DNA of 64,000 bases from an uncultured Sulfitobacter sp. (GTDB lineage: Bacteria > Pseudomonadota > Alphaproteobacteria > Rhodobacterales > Rhodobacteraceae). Each line of letters begins with the position of its first letter. The first letter of the stretch is position 1. This document shows, piece by piece, positions 1 to 9,001 of the stretch. The stretch spans positions 1,240,001-1,304,000 of the forward strand of contig CANLOQ010000001.1 in assembly GCA_947492925.1 (NCBI GenBank), read 5' to 3'. Made by a program: the position numbers and the translations under genes. The notes under the pieces were generated by a model, which saw only the letters and a program-made list of their open reading frames with translations, ran no database searches and was not told where the DNA came from.

Positions 1-1
1 G

Positions 2-244
2 GCTGAACTGGCTGAAACCTACAGCGGCAAGGCCCCTAAGGGCGAAATTGTTGTGCTCGTGGACCGTGGCCATTTAGGATCTGTTAATCAAACTGACCTA
101 GAAACGGACCTTAGACGTGCAATGGCAGATATGTCAGTGCGGGATGCGGCCGATCTGGTGGCGCGTGCCCACGGCCTGCCACGCAGGAAGGTGTATCAGA
201 CCGCTTTGGCTTTGGGGAAATCTCAGGATGACACGACCGACTGA
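2..244 (+). CDS. rsmI: 16S rRNA (cytidine-1402-2'-O)-methyltransferase RsmI, 3' end only
   Basis: Only the last 80 codons are inside the window; the start lies upstream. The visible part has the shape of the RsmI C-terminus: a strand reading GEIVVLVDRG followed by the small helical tail with MSVRDAADLVARAHGLP and RRKVYQTAL. RsmI uses S-adenosylmethionine to methylate the 2'-OH of C1402 in the 16S rRNA decoding centre. The next gene, yraN, starts 17 nt before this stop codon, and rsmI-yraN is a common proteobacterial pair. The call rests on the tail and the neighbour, since the catalytic domain is not visible. Confidence 0.85.
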   Translation, partial: AELAETYSGKAPKGEIVVLVDRGHLGSVNQTDLETDLRRAMADMSVRDAADLVARAHGLPRRKVYQTALALGKSQDDTTD

Positions 245-608
245 CAGGCATCATCGCGGGCGCGCCGCTTTTCACGCGGGCATGGCTGCGGAAAACCGAA
301 TTGCGCAGGACTACGAAAGACGCGGCTTTGCCATTGCGCGCAGACGCTGGCGCGGTTCAGGTGGTGAGATTGATCTGATCTTTCGCGATGGCTCTGCCCT
401 TGTTTTTGTCGAGGTGAAACACAGCCGTACCCTTGCCCGGGCGGCAGAAAGCCTGTCGCCTCGTCAAATGCAGCGCATCTATACCTCTGCCGAGGAATTC
501 ATGGGATCAGAGCCGTTGGGCAGCCTGACGGAGGCGCGGTTTGACGTGGCGCTGGTGGATGGATCGGGCGATGTGCAGATCATCGAAAACGCGTTTGGGC
601 ACGGCTGA
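228..608 (+). CDS. yraN: YraN family protein (UPF0102), nuclease-like fold
   Basis: A 126-residue protein of the UPF0102 family. The family core is present: an N-terminal helix (GMAAENRIAQDYERRGF), then GGEIDLIFRDG and LVFVEVKHS, which together give the D...ExK pattern of PD-(D/E)xK nuclease folds. Its length fits the family (about 120 residues). The ATG at 228 is chosen because the reading frame further upstream is rich in Trp and Cys and looks non-coding. This start overlaps the end of rsmI by 17 nt, so translation is probably coupled. The cellular role of the family is not firmly known. gshB follows after 58 nt. Confidence 0.9.
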   Translation: MTRPTDRHHRGRAAFHAGMAAENRIAQDYERRGFAIARRRWRGSGGEIDLIFRDGSALVFVEVKHSRTLARAAESLSPRQMQRIYTSAEEFMGSEPLGSLTEARFDVALVDGSGDVQIIENAFGHG

Positions 609-666
609 CCCATTGCACACGGCATCCCGCTGCGCCATCTAAAGGAGACGCAGCAAGGATAGACCC

Positions 667-1602
667 ATGAAGATCGCCTTTCAGATGGACCCCATCGGGG
701 ACGTGGACATCAACGCCGACAGCAGCTTTCGACTGGCCGAAGAGGCGCAGGCCCGGGGGCATAGTCTGTTCTTCTATTCCCCTGACAAGCTGGCGTACCA
801 AGAGGGGCGGATTACCGCGCGCGGTCACGATTTCACGGTGCAGCGTGTGCAGGGGGATCACGCGCATCTGAAGCCGGAGCGCGAGGTCGATCTGGCGGAT
901 TTTGACGTGGTCTGGCTGCGGCAGGATCCGCCGTTCGACATGCATTACATCACTTCGACACATTTGCTGGACCGGCTCAAAGGGCAGGCGCTGGTTGTAA
1001 ATGACCCTTTCTGGGTGCGCAATTTTCCAGAAAAGCTGATGGTGCTGGACTTCCCGGAACTCACGCCGCCCACGACCATCGCGCGCGATTTGGAGACCAT
1101 CAAAGCGTTCAAGGCCAAGCACGGCGATGTGATTCTCAAGCCGCTTTACGGCAATGGGGGCGCGGGCGTTTTCCGGCTTGATGCTCAAGACCGCAACCTG
1201 ACCTCACTTCATGAACTTTTTACCGGTTTTTCCCGCGAACCGCTGATCGTGCAGAAATTCCTGCCTGCCGTGTCCAAAGGGGACAAACGGGTGATCCTTG
1301 TTGACGGAGAAGCGGTGGGTGCCATCAACCGCGTACCTGCCGAAGGCGAGACGCGGTCGAACATGCATGTGGGCGGACGGCCCGAAAAGATCGGGCTAAG
1401 CGCGCGCGATCAGGAGATTTGTGCGGCCATTGGGCCGCTCCTGAAGGAAAAAGGGCAGGTTTTTGTCGGGATTGACGTGATTGGCGACTATCTGACTGAA
1501 ATCAACGTAACGTCGCCCACCGGCATTCAGGAGCTTGAGCGGTTTGATGATGTGAATATCGCTGCAAAGATCTGGGACGCCATTGAGGCGCGCTGCGCTT
1601 AG
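667..1602 (+). CDS. gshB: Glutathione synthetase
   Basis: A 311-residue ATP-grasp enzyme that joins glycine to gamma-glutamylcysteine to make glutathione in the cytoplasm. The N-terminus MKIAFQMDPI and the following ID/NADSSFRLAEEA pattern are typical of prokaryotic GshB. The ATP-grasp core contains VILKPLYGNGGAGVFRL, the loop IVQKFLPAVSKGDKRVILVDG, and near the C-terminus GIDVIGDYLTEINVTSPTG with the metal-binding E and N. Full length for the family. An AAGGA-type ribosome site precedes the ATG. Glutathione-linked functions recur nearby (a glutathione transferase at 3.3 kb, a GFA-family protein at 33 kb). Confidence 0.97.
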   Translation: MKIAFQMDPIGDVDINADSSFRLAEEAQARGHSLFFYSPDKLAYQEGRITARGHDFTVQRVQGDHAHLKPEREVDLADFDVVWLRQDPPFDMHYITSTHLLDRLKGQALVVNDPFWVRNFPEKLMVLDFPELTPPTTIARDLETIKAFKAKHGDVILKPLYGNGGAGVFRLDAQDRNLTSLHELFTGFSREPLIVQKFLPAVSKGDKRVILVDGEAVGAINRVPAEGETRSNMHVGGRPEKIGLSARDQEICAAIGPLLKEKGQVFVGIDVIGDYLTEINVTSPTGIQELERFDDVNIAAKIWDAIEARCA

Positions 1603-1692
1603 GGTATCAGAGGTGTGGTTCCGCACGGATTAACACATCTGCCTGCGAAAAGGCCCGTGGCATTTTTGGAAATGCTTGACTGATGAGGTTTG

Positions 1693-1709
1693 CCGGGGCT
1701 GATCCCCGG
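1693..1709. terminator. Small GC hairpin between convergent genes
   Basis: CCGGGG (1693-1698) pairs with CCCCGG (1704-1709) around the loop ctgat. It sits in the 148-nt gap between the ends of gshB and the minus-strand yifB, where a shared terminator is expected. No T-run follows on either strand, so an intrinsic terminator is only a possibility. Confidence 0.35.
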
Positions 1710-1750
1710 TGATGACGGGTTCTCCAAGTATTAAACGGATATCAAACTGT

Positions 1751-3265
1751 TCAGGCGGGCACGGGTGATGGCAGGCGGAAGCTGACCGCCTCGGCGATGT
1801 GGGGTTTGCGTACACCGTCTGAACCATCGAGATCCGCGATGGTACGCGCCACGCGGATGACGCGGTGATAGCCCCGCGCCGACAGGTGAAATTGCTCAGC
1901 AACGCGCGTCAGCAGCGCGCGGGCTTCGGCATCCGGTGTTGCGATGGCTTCAAGCGTGTCGCCCTGTGCGTCCGCGTTCACCCGCAGGCCGGGGCTGCCG
2001 TCAAAACGGGCCAGCTGGACCGCGCGGGCGGCGGCCACGCGGGCTGCGACCTCGGATGAACTGGCCCCGCTGGCGGGCAGGTCCAGATCGGAAAAGGCCA
2101 CCGGCGGCACATCCACACGCAAATCGAACCGGTCCATCAGTGGGCCGGAGATTCGCCCGAGGTAGTCCTCGCCGCAGTGTGGCACCCTCGCGCAGGCGCG
2201 TGCGGGATCGCTCAGATAGCCGCATTTACAAGGGTTCGCTGCGGCCACCAGCATGAATTTGCAGGGGTATTTCACGTGCGCGTTGGCCCGTGCGATCATC
2301 ACCTCGCCGGTTTCGATCGGCTGACGCAGGGTTTCCAGCACGGTGCGCGGAAATTCGGGAAACTCATCCATGAACAACACGCCGTTGTGGGCCAGGCTGA
2401 CCTCACCGGGTTTCGCCTGTCGACCGCCGCCGATGATCGCGGCCATCGAAGCGGTGTGATGCGGTTCGCGAAAGGGACGGGCGCGCGAGATGCCGCCTTC
2501 GTCCAGCAATCCGGCAAGCGAGTGGATCATCGAGGTATCAAGCGCTTCGGCAGCGGTCAGGGGGGGCAGGATAGACGGGAGGCGCGCGGCCAGCATGCTT
2601 TTGCCCGATCCGGGCGTGCCGACAAACATCAGGTGGTGCCGTCCGGCGGCAGCGATCTCAAGCGCGCGTTTGGCGCGCTCCTGTCCTTTCACCTCGCGCA
2701 GGTCGCGGCTGTGCTGGTTCAGGGTCACCTCGCCCGGGGTTGCGGGATCAAGTGGGGATTGTCCGGTGTAGTGCCGCACCGCATCCCCCAGCGACGCGGG
2801 TGCGATCACCTGCGCGTTCCCAACCCATGCGGCTTCTGCCCCTGAACCGGCGGGGCACAGCAGGCTGCGCCCTTGTTCAGCAGCTGCCATCGCGGCAGGC
2901 AGAGCACCGACAACGGGCACAAGCGTGCCATCAAGGGACAATTCGCCCAGTGCCACAACCGACTGGGTGATGTCATCGGGCAGGATGTCCAGTGCGGCCA
3001 AAAGGGCAAAGGCGATGGGCAGATCGAAATGACTGCCTTCTTTTGGCAGGTCAGCGGGCGACAGGTTTACCGTGATCCGTTTTGACGGCAGCGCAATCGC
3101 CATTGAGGTCAGCGCCGTGCGCACGCGGTCGCGTGCTTCGGAGACCGCTTTGTCAGGAAGACCAACGATAGAGAAGGCGGGCAGGCCAGGAGTGACGGCG
3201 CATTGGACTTCGACCATGCGCGCCTCGACCCCCTGAAACGCGACTGTATAGGCGCGTGAAACCAT
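1751..3265 (-). CDS. YifB/ComM family magnesium-chelatase-like AAA+ ATPase
   Basis: About 504 residues. The N-terminal ChlI-like domain (from VSRAYTVAFQGVEARMVEV) is followed by the AAA+ core with Walker A (VGTPGSGKSML, about residue 220), Walker B (VLFMDEFPEF) and the family signature with Cys residues in AANPCKCGYLSDP. The C-terminus (SARGYHRVIRVARTIADL) is also typical. ComM, the best studied member, is a hexameric helicase that promotes branch migration in natural transformation. The start at 3265 is preferred because a GGAGGG ribosome site lies about 7 nt upstream; an in-frame ATG 27 nt earlier has no such site. It stands alone between gshB and the glutathione transferase. Confidence 0.93.
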   Translation of the reverse strand: MVSRAYTVAFQGVEARMVEVQCAVTPGLPAFSIVGLPDKAVSEARDRVRTALTSMAIALPSKRITVNLSPADLPKEGSHFDLPIAFALLAALDILPDDITQSVVALGELSLDGTLVPVVGALPAAMAAAEQGRSLLCPAGSGAEAAWVGNAQVIAPASLGDAVRHYTGQSPLDPATPGEVTLNQHSRDLREVKGQERAKRALEIAAAGRHHLMFVGTPGSGKSMLAARLPSILPPLTAAEALDTSMIHSLAGLLDEGGISRARPFREPHHTASMAAIIGGGRQAKPGEVSLAHNGVLFMDEFPEFPRTVLETLRQPIETGEVMIARANAHVKYPCKFMLVAAANPCKCGYLSDPARACARVPHCGEDYLGRISGPLMDRFDLRVDVPPVAFSDLDLPASGASSSEVAARVAAARAVQLARFDGSPGLRVNADAQGDTLEAIATPDAEARALLTRVAEQFHLSARGYHRVIRVARTIADLDGSDGVRKPHIAEAVSFRLPSPVPA

Positions 3266-3335
3266 GCCGTCCCTCCGGTTAACCAAGTTCAAGCTAAGGT
3301 AGGGTTTGTTTAGGAATGGTTAACGCAAGTGACGC

Positions 3336-4019
3336 TCAATCTTCGGGCCACGCCCGTGTCGGGACGCCCATATCATAGGGGAACGGCGAATAAGTGGTCT
3401 TCAGCCCCTCCGCGCGCCATGTCTTGAAAGCAGTATCGCGGATCGTTGTGGCGCAATAGGCGCGCGCGTTTTCGTTCACCGGCAGGTCATAGCCGATAAT
3501 CCGTGCTGCAACGGGAGCGTAGAAGGCATCTGCCAGCGTGTATTTGCCAAACAGCCAGGGACCATCTTCCTTGCGCAGTGATGCGGCATGCGCCCAAAGC
3601 GTCTGCACACGTTCCAGATCGGTGCGGACCGCATCGCTGATGTCAAAGCCGACGTTCACATGCTGTAGCTGCATCGGGCAGGCCCCGCGCAGGGCGCTGA
3701 AACCTGCGCACATTTCGGCACAAAGCCACCGGGCAGTGGCCCGGGCGGCGGCATCATCGGGCCAAAGACCCGCATCGGGGTGCCGTTCTGCCAGAGTTTC
3801 GGCCATCGCGAGGCTTTCGCCCACAACAACGCCATCTGGCGTGCGCATGGCTGGCACCAGTCTGGCAGGGGCCAGCGGCGCGAGGTCCTGTGCCATCGTG
3901 CCGCTATACAGCCCGACAAGATGCGTGCGAAAAGACAGGTTGAATTTTTCCATCATCAGCCAGCCCCGCAAGGACCAGCTGGAGAAGGTGCGATCGCCGA
4001 TATAGAGGTCATATGTCAT
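3336..4019 (-). CDS. Glutathione S-transferase family protein
   Basis: A 227-residue GST-fold protein. It opens with the thioredoxin-like domain (MTYDLYIGDRTFSSWSLRGW), where S-S-W-S supplies the likely catalytic or glutathione-binding Ser. The loop LVPAMRTPDGVVVGESLAM carries the cis-Pro and the E-S pair that binds the gamma-glutamyl group. The C-terminal helical domain includes KYTLADAFYAPVAARI, the N-capping box of GSTs. Substrate unknown. The downstream ATG at 4019 is preferred over 4079, since the extra 20 residues show no homology-like pattern. It lies just downstream of cobC-cobU on the same strand, although the functions look unrelated. Confidence 0.9.
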   Translation of the reverse strand: MTYDLYIGDRTFSSWSLRGWLMMEKFNLSFRTHLVGLYSGTMAQDLAPLAPARLVPAMRTPDGVVVGESLAMAETLAERHPDAGLWPDDAAARATARWLCAEMCAGFSALRGACPMQLQHVNVGFDISDAVRTDLERVQTLWAHAASLRKEDGPWLFGKYTLADAFYAPVAARIIGYDLPVNENARAYCATTIRDTAFKTWRAEGLKTTYSPFPYDMGVPTRAWPED

Positions 4020-4079
4020 GCGGTGCACGCTAGAACGCAACGGGGCCAGCGGGCAAATTCCGATTTGTGCGCGGTGCAA

Positions 4080-4661
4080 TCACGGAAGATGATTGATGTG
4101 ATGCACGGTCCACGCGCCATCTTCATGGCTCAGGCGGGTGACGGACAGATTGTCGATCTTATGCGCCATCGCCTCGTAAGCGGTGACGCCTAACGCACGC
4201 TGTACCTGTGTCAGGATCACACCAAAATGCGCCACTGCAATGATGTCCGCCTGTGGGTGAGCGGCGTTCAGGGCATCAACCTGCGCATTCACGCGAGCGG
4301 CGGTCTGGTTCCAGCTTTCACCGTCGGGGGCCTGTATGTCGCCGGGTGTTTCCCAGTAGGCGCGTGATAGTTCCGGATCACGGGCCGCCACATCCCGAAA
4401 GTGCATTCCGTCCCAGGTGCCGAAATCCATCTCGCGCAGGTCAGGTTTGTGCGGCAACCGGTGATGCGTGGCTGTTTCGATGACGTCTGCCGTTGCAACG
4501 CAGCGGATCAGATCAGAAGACAGGATCAGCGCCGTATCCGGCAAATGCGCCCGCAGGCGTGCGATCTGATCGGTATCGGACAGATCGGCAGGCACATCGC
4601 GCCATCCGACAAAGGTTTTTTCGTGTGTGGGGCCGTGACGGACCCAATGCCAGGTGGTCAT
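4080..4661 (-). CDS. cobC: Histidine phosphatase, probable alpha-ribazole phosphatase CobC
   Basis: A 193-residue histidine phosphatase with the catalytic RHG near the N-terminus (WHWVRHGPTHEKTF), a second-site Glu in REMDFGTWDGM and the second catalytic His in IIAVAHFGVI. The phosphoglycerate mutase superfamily has many activities. Here the 4-nt ATGA overlap with cobU points to alpha-ribazole-phosphate dephosphorylation in late cobalamin assembly. The role is inferred from this coupling rather than from residues unique to CobC. Confidence 0.8.
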   Translation of the reverse strand: MTTWHWVRHGPTHEKTFVGWRDVPADLSDTDQIARLRAHLPDTALILSSDLIRCVATADVIETATHHRLPHKPDLREMDFGTWDGMHFRDVAARDPELSRAYWETPGDIQAPDGESWNQTAARVNAQVDALNAAHPQADIIAVAHFGVILTQVQRALGVTAYEAMAHKIDNLSVTRLSHEDGAWTVHHINHLP

Positions 4662-5188
4662 GGCAGATCTCCTTTCAACAGGATCGGCAGGCCGGCAACA
4701 ACCTGCACGGCCAGATCGGCTTCGGCCGCCAGCGCGATGTTGAGCCTGCCCTGTGCCTCGCGAAACTGACGCGCCAGCGCATTGTCGGGGACGATACCGT
4801 GCCCCACCTCGTTCGAAACGATGATCCAGGGTGCTGCACAGGTGCGCAGGGCAGAGATAAGTCCGGTCTGGGCCTGCGTTAGATCACGATCCGCCAGCAT
4901 TTGATTGCTAAGCCACATGGTTGCGCAATCAATCAAGACAACCTGATCCGCGGTAAATTCTGTCAGCGCAGATGCGGCATCAAGCGGGGTTTCGATGGTG
5001 GTCCACCGCGCGTCACGTCGATTTTTGTGTATTTTTACACGCGCCGCGGTTTCGGCATCCCGTACTTCTCCGGTAGCTAGATAAACCATTGGTTTTTTGT
5101 GCTTTTTTGTCAATTCTTCCGCCCATGCAGACTTGCCTGATGCGGCACCGCCAAGGATGAAACTACGTTGTGCTAACACTTTTTTCAC
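4658..5188 (-). CDS. cobU: Bifunctional adenosylcobinamide kinase / adenosylcobinamide-phosphate guanylyltransferase
   Basis: About 176 residues. CobU/CobP phosphorylates adenosylcobinamide and then transfers GMP from GTP to give adenosylcobinamide-GDP. The P-loop FILGGAASGKSAWAEEL is near the N-terminus, followed by YLATGEVRDAETAARVKIH with the guanylylated His, then VVLIDCATMWLSN and IIVSNEVGHGIVP, all CobU hallmarks. A GTG start at 5188 gives a normal N-terminus, but an in-frame ATG at 5227 cannot be excluded; neither has a clear ribosome site. It overlaps cobC by 4 nt and is divergent from rpoH. Confidence 0.93.
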   Translation of the reverse strand: MKKVLAQRSFILGGAASGKSAWAEELTKKHKKPMVYLATGEVRDAETAARVKIHKNRRDARWTTIETPLDAASALTEFTADQVVLIDCATMWLSNQMLADRDLTQAQTGLISALRTCAAPWIIVSNEVGHGIVPDNALARQFREAQGRLNIALAAEADLAVQVVAGLPILLKGDLP

Positions 5189-5275
5189 TTTTTCTGGGAA
5201 CCAAGGGGCATGTTCGTGCGTACACATTGCAAAGGTTCGTCACAAGACCAGCCGCTGGATCAGGGGAAATTGAAG

Positions 5276-6154
5276 ATGGCATTGCAAACGGCGCGCGAAT
5301 TCTCACTCACCCGCACCGCTATGAAAGCGGAGCTGCTGGACGCGGAGACAGAGCTGGAGCTGGCCTATGCGTGGCGGGATCAGCGGGACGAGGCGGCACT
5401 GCATCGCCTGATCACTGCCTACATGCGCCTTGCTATTTCGATGGCTGGCAAGTTCAAGCGCTACGGCGCGCCCATGAATGACCTTATTCAAGAGGCCGGG
5501 CTGGGCCTGATGAAGGCAGCCGACAAATTCGACCCAGACCGGGGCGTGCGGTTTTCGACCTATGCGGTCTGGTGGATCAAAGCGAGCATTCAGGACCATG
5601 TGATGCGCAACTGGTCAATGGTGCGCACCGGGTCCACGTCATCGCAAAAATCTCTGTTTTTCAACATGCGCCGCGTACAGGCCCGCCTTGAGCGTGAGGC
5701 CGCATCCGCCGGTGAAACGCTGGACAAACATCAATTGCGTCAGATGATTTCGACCGAGATTGGCGTGCCGCTGCACGATGTCGAGATGATGGAAGGACGC
5801 CTTTCTGGTTCCGACTATTCGCTGAACGCGACCCAATCCTCCGAGGATGAAGGGCGCGAGTGGATCGACGCGCTTGTCGATGACAGCGCGCAGGCGGCTG
5901 AGCAAGTGGAAGACAGCCACGACACTGCGCAATTGCGGGCGTGGCTTTTGTCTTCGATGCAGGAATTGAATGAACGAGAGCGCTTTATCGTGCGCGAGCG
6001 CAAGCTGCGCGACCAACCCCGCACATTGGAGAGCCTTGGCGATGAGCTGAAGCTGTCCAAGGAGCGGGTGCGCCAGCTTGAAGCGGCTGCGTTCATAAAA
6101 ATGCGCAAATCCCTTGAAGGGCAGTCGCGCGAAGTGCTGCATTTCCTGAACTAA
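5276..6154 (+). CDS. rpoH2: RNA polymerase sigma-32 factor, RpoH-II type
   Basis: A 292-residue group 3/4 sigma factor of the heat-shock family. Region 2 is complete: LITAYMRLAISMAGKFKRYG, NDLIQEAGLGLMKAADKFDP and FSTYAVWWIKASIQDHVMRN with the -10-recognition helix, then the RpoH-box-like stretch SQKSLFFNMRR. Region 4 carries LNERERFIVRERKL and the helix-turn-helix LSKERVRQLEAAAF. The divergence from classical RpoH and the ISMAGKF variant suggest the second paralog found in Rhodobacteraceae. In Rhodobacter sphaeroides RpoHII drives photo-oxidative stress genes with RpoE. The ATG at 5276 has a GGGGA ribosome site; the longer frame upstream overlaps cobU and looks non-coding. Confidence 0.88.
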   Translation: MALQTAREFSLTRTAMKAELLDAETELELAYAWRDQRDEAALHRLITAYMRLAISMAGKFKRYGAPMNDLIQEAGLGLMKAADKFDPDRGVRFSTYAVWWIKASIQDHVMRNWSMVRTGSTSSQKSLFFNMRRVQARLEREAASAGETLDKHQLRQMISTEIGVPLHDVEMMEGRLSGSDYSLNATQSSEDEGREWIDALVDDSAQAAEQVEDSHDTAQLRAWLLSSMQELNERERFIVRERKLRDQPRTLESLGDELKLSKERVRQLEAAAFIKMRKSLEGQSREVLHFLN

Positions 6155-6231
6155 GCTGCCCGCCCGCAGGGGCTGGCACATACGCGCCAAGCGGCCTATG
6201 CTTTCGCTGACCAAAAGGCGAGGGGCCTATC

Positions 6232-7425
6232 ATGCTGGCGGGCAAGCATATTCTTCTGATCATCGGCGGTGGGATCGCGGCGTTTAAGTCGCTTGATTTG
6301 ATCCGGCGGCTGCGCGAGCGCGGAGCCGAAGTGACGCCAGTTTTGACTCGCGCGGGCACGGAATTCGTGACGCCGCTGTCGGTTTCTGCCCTTGCGGGCA
6401 AGAAAGTCTTTCGTGACCTTTTCGATCTTGGGGACGAGGCCGAGATGGGTCATATCCAACTCAGCCGCGTTGCTGATCTGGTGGTTGTGGCCCCGGCGAC
6501 CGCTGATCTGATGGCCAAGATGGCGCAGGGCCATGCTGATGATCTTGCCTCTACCCTGCTGCTGGCGACAGACACACCGGTGATGATCGCCCCCGCCATG
6601 AACGTGCGCATGTGGGATCATGCGGCGACCCAGCGCAATCTGGCGGTGCTGCGCGGCGATGGCATTTCTGTCGTCGGTCCGAACGAGGGCGATATGGCCT
6701 GTGGTGAATTTGGCCCCGGGCGCATGGCTGAACCGCTTGAAATCGTCGTGGCTGTTGAAACGCGGCTGGCTGATGGTCCGCTCAAGGGTAAACGTATTCT
6801 GGTTACCTCCGGCCCGACGCATGAACCGATTGATCCGGTGCGATACATCGCAAACCGGTCTTCGGGTGCCCAAGGGGCGGCGATTGGGCAGGCGCTTGCG
6901 GCGCTGGGGGCCGAGGTGATCTTTGTGACCGGCCCGGCAGATGTGCCGCCGCCCGCCGGCGTTCAGGTGGTTCGGGTGCAGACAGCCGATGACATGCTGC
7001 GCGCCGTGCAGGATGCGCTGCCGGTTGACGCCGGGGTTTTTGCCGCCGCCGTCGCGGATTGGCGGGTCGAAGGCGCCAGCGCCGAAAAGCTGAAGAAGTC
7101 CAAGGACGGTCTGCCGACCCTGCGCTTTGCGGAAAACCCTGATATCCTGAAAACCGTAAGCCAGATGTCAGAGGGCCGCCCCGGACTGGTCGTCGGTTTT
7201 GCCGCCGAAACACAGGATGTTCTGGCTCATGCCGCCGCCAAGCGCACGCGCAAGGGATGTGACTGGATCCTTGCAAATGATGTGTCACCCGAAACCGGGA
7301 TCATGGGCGGAAGCGAAAACGCCGTCACGCTGATCACTGCCGATGGACCCGAGGATTGGCCGCGCATGGGCAAGCAGGCGGTGGCCGACAAGCTGGCCGC
7401 CCGCATCGCGGCAGCCTTGGAATAG
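6232..7425 (+). CDS. coaBC: Bifunctional phosphopantothenoylcysteine decarboxylase / phosphopantothenate-cysteine ligase
   Basis: 397 residues, the usual length. The N-terminal CoaC flavoprotein domain has [20 protein letters not shown], the catalytic His in EMGHIQLSR, and the [11 protein letters not shown] motif with the active-site Asn. The C-terminal CoaB domain starts at about residue 185 with [20 protein letters not shown] and ANRSSG, and ends with GFAAET and the ANDV segment. The enzyme makes 4'-phosphopantetheine for coenzyme A. dut begins 4 nt after its stop, as in many bacteria, followed by the moeB-like gene, so the three genes form one transcription unit. Confidence 0.97.
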   Translation: MLAGKHILLIIGGGIAAFKSLDLIRRLRERGAEVTPVLTRAGTEFVTPLSVSALAGKKVFRDLFDLGDEAEMGHIQLSRVADLVVVAPATADLMAKMAQGHADDLASTLLLATDTPVMIAPAMNVRMWDHAATQRNLAVLRGDGISVVGPNEGDMACGEFGPGRMAEPLEIVVAVETRLADGPLKGKRILVTSGPTHEPIDPVRYIANRSSGAQGAAIGQALAALGAEVIFVTGPADVPPPAGVQVVRVQTADDMLRAVQDALPVDAGVFAAAVADWRVEGASAEKLKKSKDGLPTLRFAENPDILKTVSQMSEGRPGLVVGFAAETQDVLAHAAAKRTRKGCDWILANDVSPETGIMGGSENAVTLITADGPEDWPRMGKQAVADKLAARIAAALE

Positions 7426-7429
7426 CGCC

Positions 7430-7882
7430 GTGCCGCTGATCAAATGTCGCTGGGCGGAAGGGGCGGATACCACGCTTGGCTTTCCGGTTTATGCGTCGCC
7501 GGGGGCCGCCGGTGCTGATCTGCGCGCCAATCTGCCAGATGGTCCGGTTATCCTTGAACCTTTGGGGCGGGCGCTTGTCTCAACCGGATTGCATATGGAA
7601 ATTCCGCCGGGCTTTGAGGTGCAGATCCGTCCACGATCCGGGCTGGCGCTAAAGCATGGGATCACTCTGCCCAACAGCCCGGGAACAATCGACAGCGACT
7701 ATCGCGGCGTTGTTGGCGTCATCATGATGAACGCCGGTAATGCCCCGTTTGAGGTCACACATGGCATGCGCATCGCGCAGATGGTTGCAGCGCCAGTTGC
7801 GCAGGCTACGTTCCGTGAGGTCGAGGCGCTGGGCGAGACCACACGTGCGTCCGGCGGGTTTGGATCAACCGGAGTGAACTGA
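7430..7882 (+). CDS. dut: Deoxyuridine 5'-triphosphate nucleotidohydrolase (dUTPase)
   Basis: A 150-residue trimeric dUTPase, which hydrolyses dUTP to dUMP and keeps uracil out of DNA. All five family motifs can be read: [32 protein letters not shown], and the C-terminal glycine-rich ASGGFGSTG that closes over the substrate. The GTG at 7430 is taken as start because it gives the normal N-terminus ([12 protein letters not shown]) and lies just 4 nt after coaBC. The stop codon shares its last base with the ATG of the next gene. Confidence 0.97.
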   Translation: MPLIKCRWAEGADTTLGFPVYASPGAAGADLRANLPDGPVILEPLGRALVSTGLHMEIPPGFEVQIRPRSGLALKHGITLPNSPGTIDSDYRGVVGVIMMNAGNAPFEVTHGMRIAQMVAAPVAQATFREVEALGETTRASGGFGSTGVN

Positions 7883-8940
7883 TGCTGCTTGTGTTGCTGT
7901 TGGCCGCCGCGATCTGGTTCGGAGGCGGCTGGATGGGTGCCCCGCGCGAGGCGCGTGCGACCTTTCTGGGCCTGATCTATGTGGCCGTGCTGGGCATTCA
8001 GGTGGCGTTTCCCGAAACCAACCCGCTGCGCATCGCTACAGGAGGAAGCGCCGCACCCTGGTTAATTCTGGGTGGTTTTGGCCTGTTGTTTTTTGGCTAC
8101 CGTGCCGTGCTGCGCAATTTGCGCGCCCGGGTCACTGGCCCCGCCGCCGGAGTACCGGAAACGCCGCAGTCCGACGCGTTTTCCGATACGGAGCTGAACC
8201 GCTATGCTCGTCACATCGTCCTGCGCGAGGTTGGCGGAGCGGGTCAACGGGCGCTTAAGAATGCCAAGGTGCTGGTCGTTGGCGCAGGCGGGCTGGGCGC
8301 ACCCGCATTGCAGTATCTGGCGGCAGCAGGGGTGGGCACTATCGGTGTGATTGACGACGACAAGGTCGAGAACGCCAATTTGCAACGGCAGGTGATCCAC
8401 ACGGATGATGACATTGGCACGCCCAAGGTGTTTTCCGCCCAGCGGCATATGCAGGCGCAAAACCCCTATGTGACCGTGCGCCCCTATAACCGCCGTCTGA
8501 CAGATGACATCGCGGCGGATCTTGTGGCCGATTACGATCTGGTGCTGGACGGCAGCGACAATTTCGAGACGCGCTATCTGGTGAATGATGCCTGTATCGC
8601 GGCGGGTAAGCCGCTGATTTCCGGTGCGCTAAGCCAGTGGGAAGGGCAAATGTCCGTATTTGACCCGACCCAAGGTGCGCCCTGCTATCGGTGCGTGTTT
8701 CCGCAAGCCCCGGCGGCACATCTGGCCCCCAGCTGTGCCGAGGCCGGTGTGATAGGCCCGCTGCCCGGCGTGGTTGGCGCAATGATGGCAGTCGAGGCGA
8801 TCAAGCTGAGCACAGGCGCAGGAGCGGTGGCGCGGGGTCAGATGCTGATCTACGATGCGCTTTACGGTGAGAACCGCAGTATCCAGATTTCCCGTCGGGC
8901 GGATTGTGCCGCTTGTGGCCACATCACTACGGCCGATTGA
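7882..8940 (+). CDS. moeB: HesA/MoeB/ThiF family E1-like adenylyltransferase with N-terminal membrane segments
   Basis: 352 residues. The C-terminal two thirds is an E1-like domain: ELNRYARHIVLREVGGAGQ, the ATP loop VLVVGAGGLGAPALQYLAAA, DDDKVENANLQRQV, DGSDNFETRYLVND, and two CxxC zinc pairs (CYRC and CAAC). Such enzymes adenylate the C-terminal Gly-Gly of MoaD or ThiS sulfur carriers. The first 80 residues are unlike classical MoeB: two or three hydrophobic segments ([47 protein letters not shown]) suggest membrane anchoring. It starts on the last base of the dut stop. MoeB and ThiF roles cannot be separated from sequence alone. Confidence 0.88.
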   Translation: MLLVLLLAAAIWFGGGWMGAPREARATFLGLIYVAVLGIQVAFPETNPLRIATGGSAAPWLILGGFGLLFFGYRAVLRNLRARVTGPAAGVPETPQSDAFSDTELNRYARHIVLREVGGAGQRALKNAKVLVVGAGGLGAPALQYLAAAGVGTIGVIDDDKVENANLQRQVIHTDDDIGTPKVFSAQRHMQAQNPYVTVRPYNRRLTDDIAADLVADYDLVLDGSDNFETRYLVNDACIAAGKPLISGALSQWEGQMSVFDPTQGAPCYRCVFPQAPAAHLAPSCAEAGVIGPLPGVVGAMMAVEAIKLSTGAGAVARGQMLIYDALYGENRSIQISRRADCAACGHITTAD

Positions 8941-9001
8941 CCCGCCCCCGATTGTAACGCCGCCAACGCGCCCTTAGCTTGAGGGCAAAGGAGATACCCC
9001 C

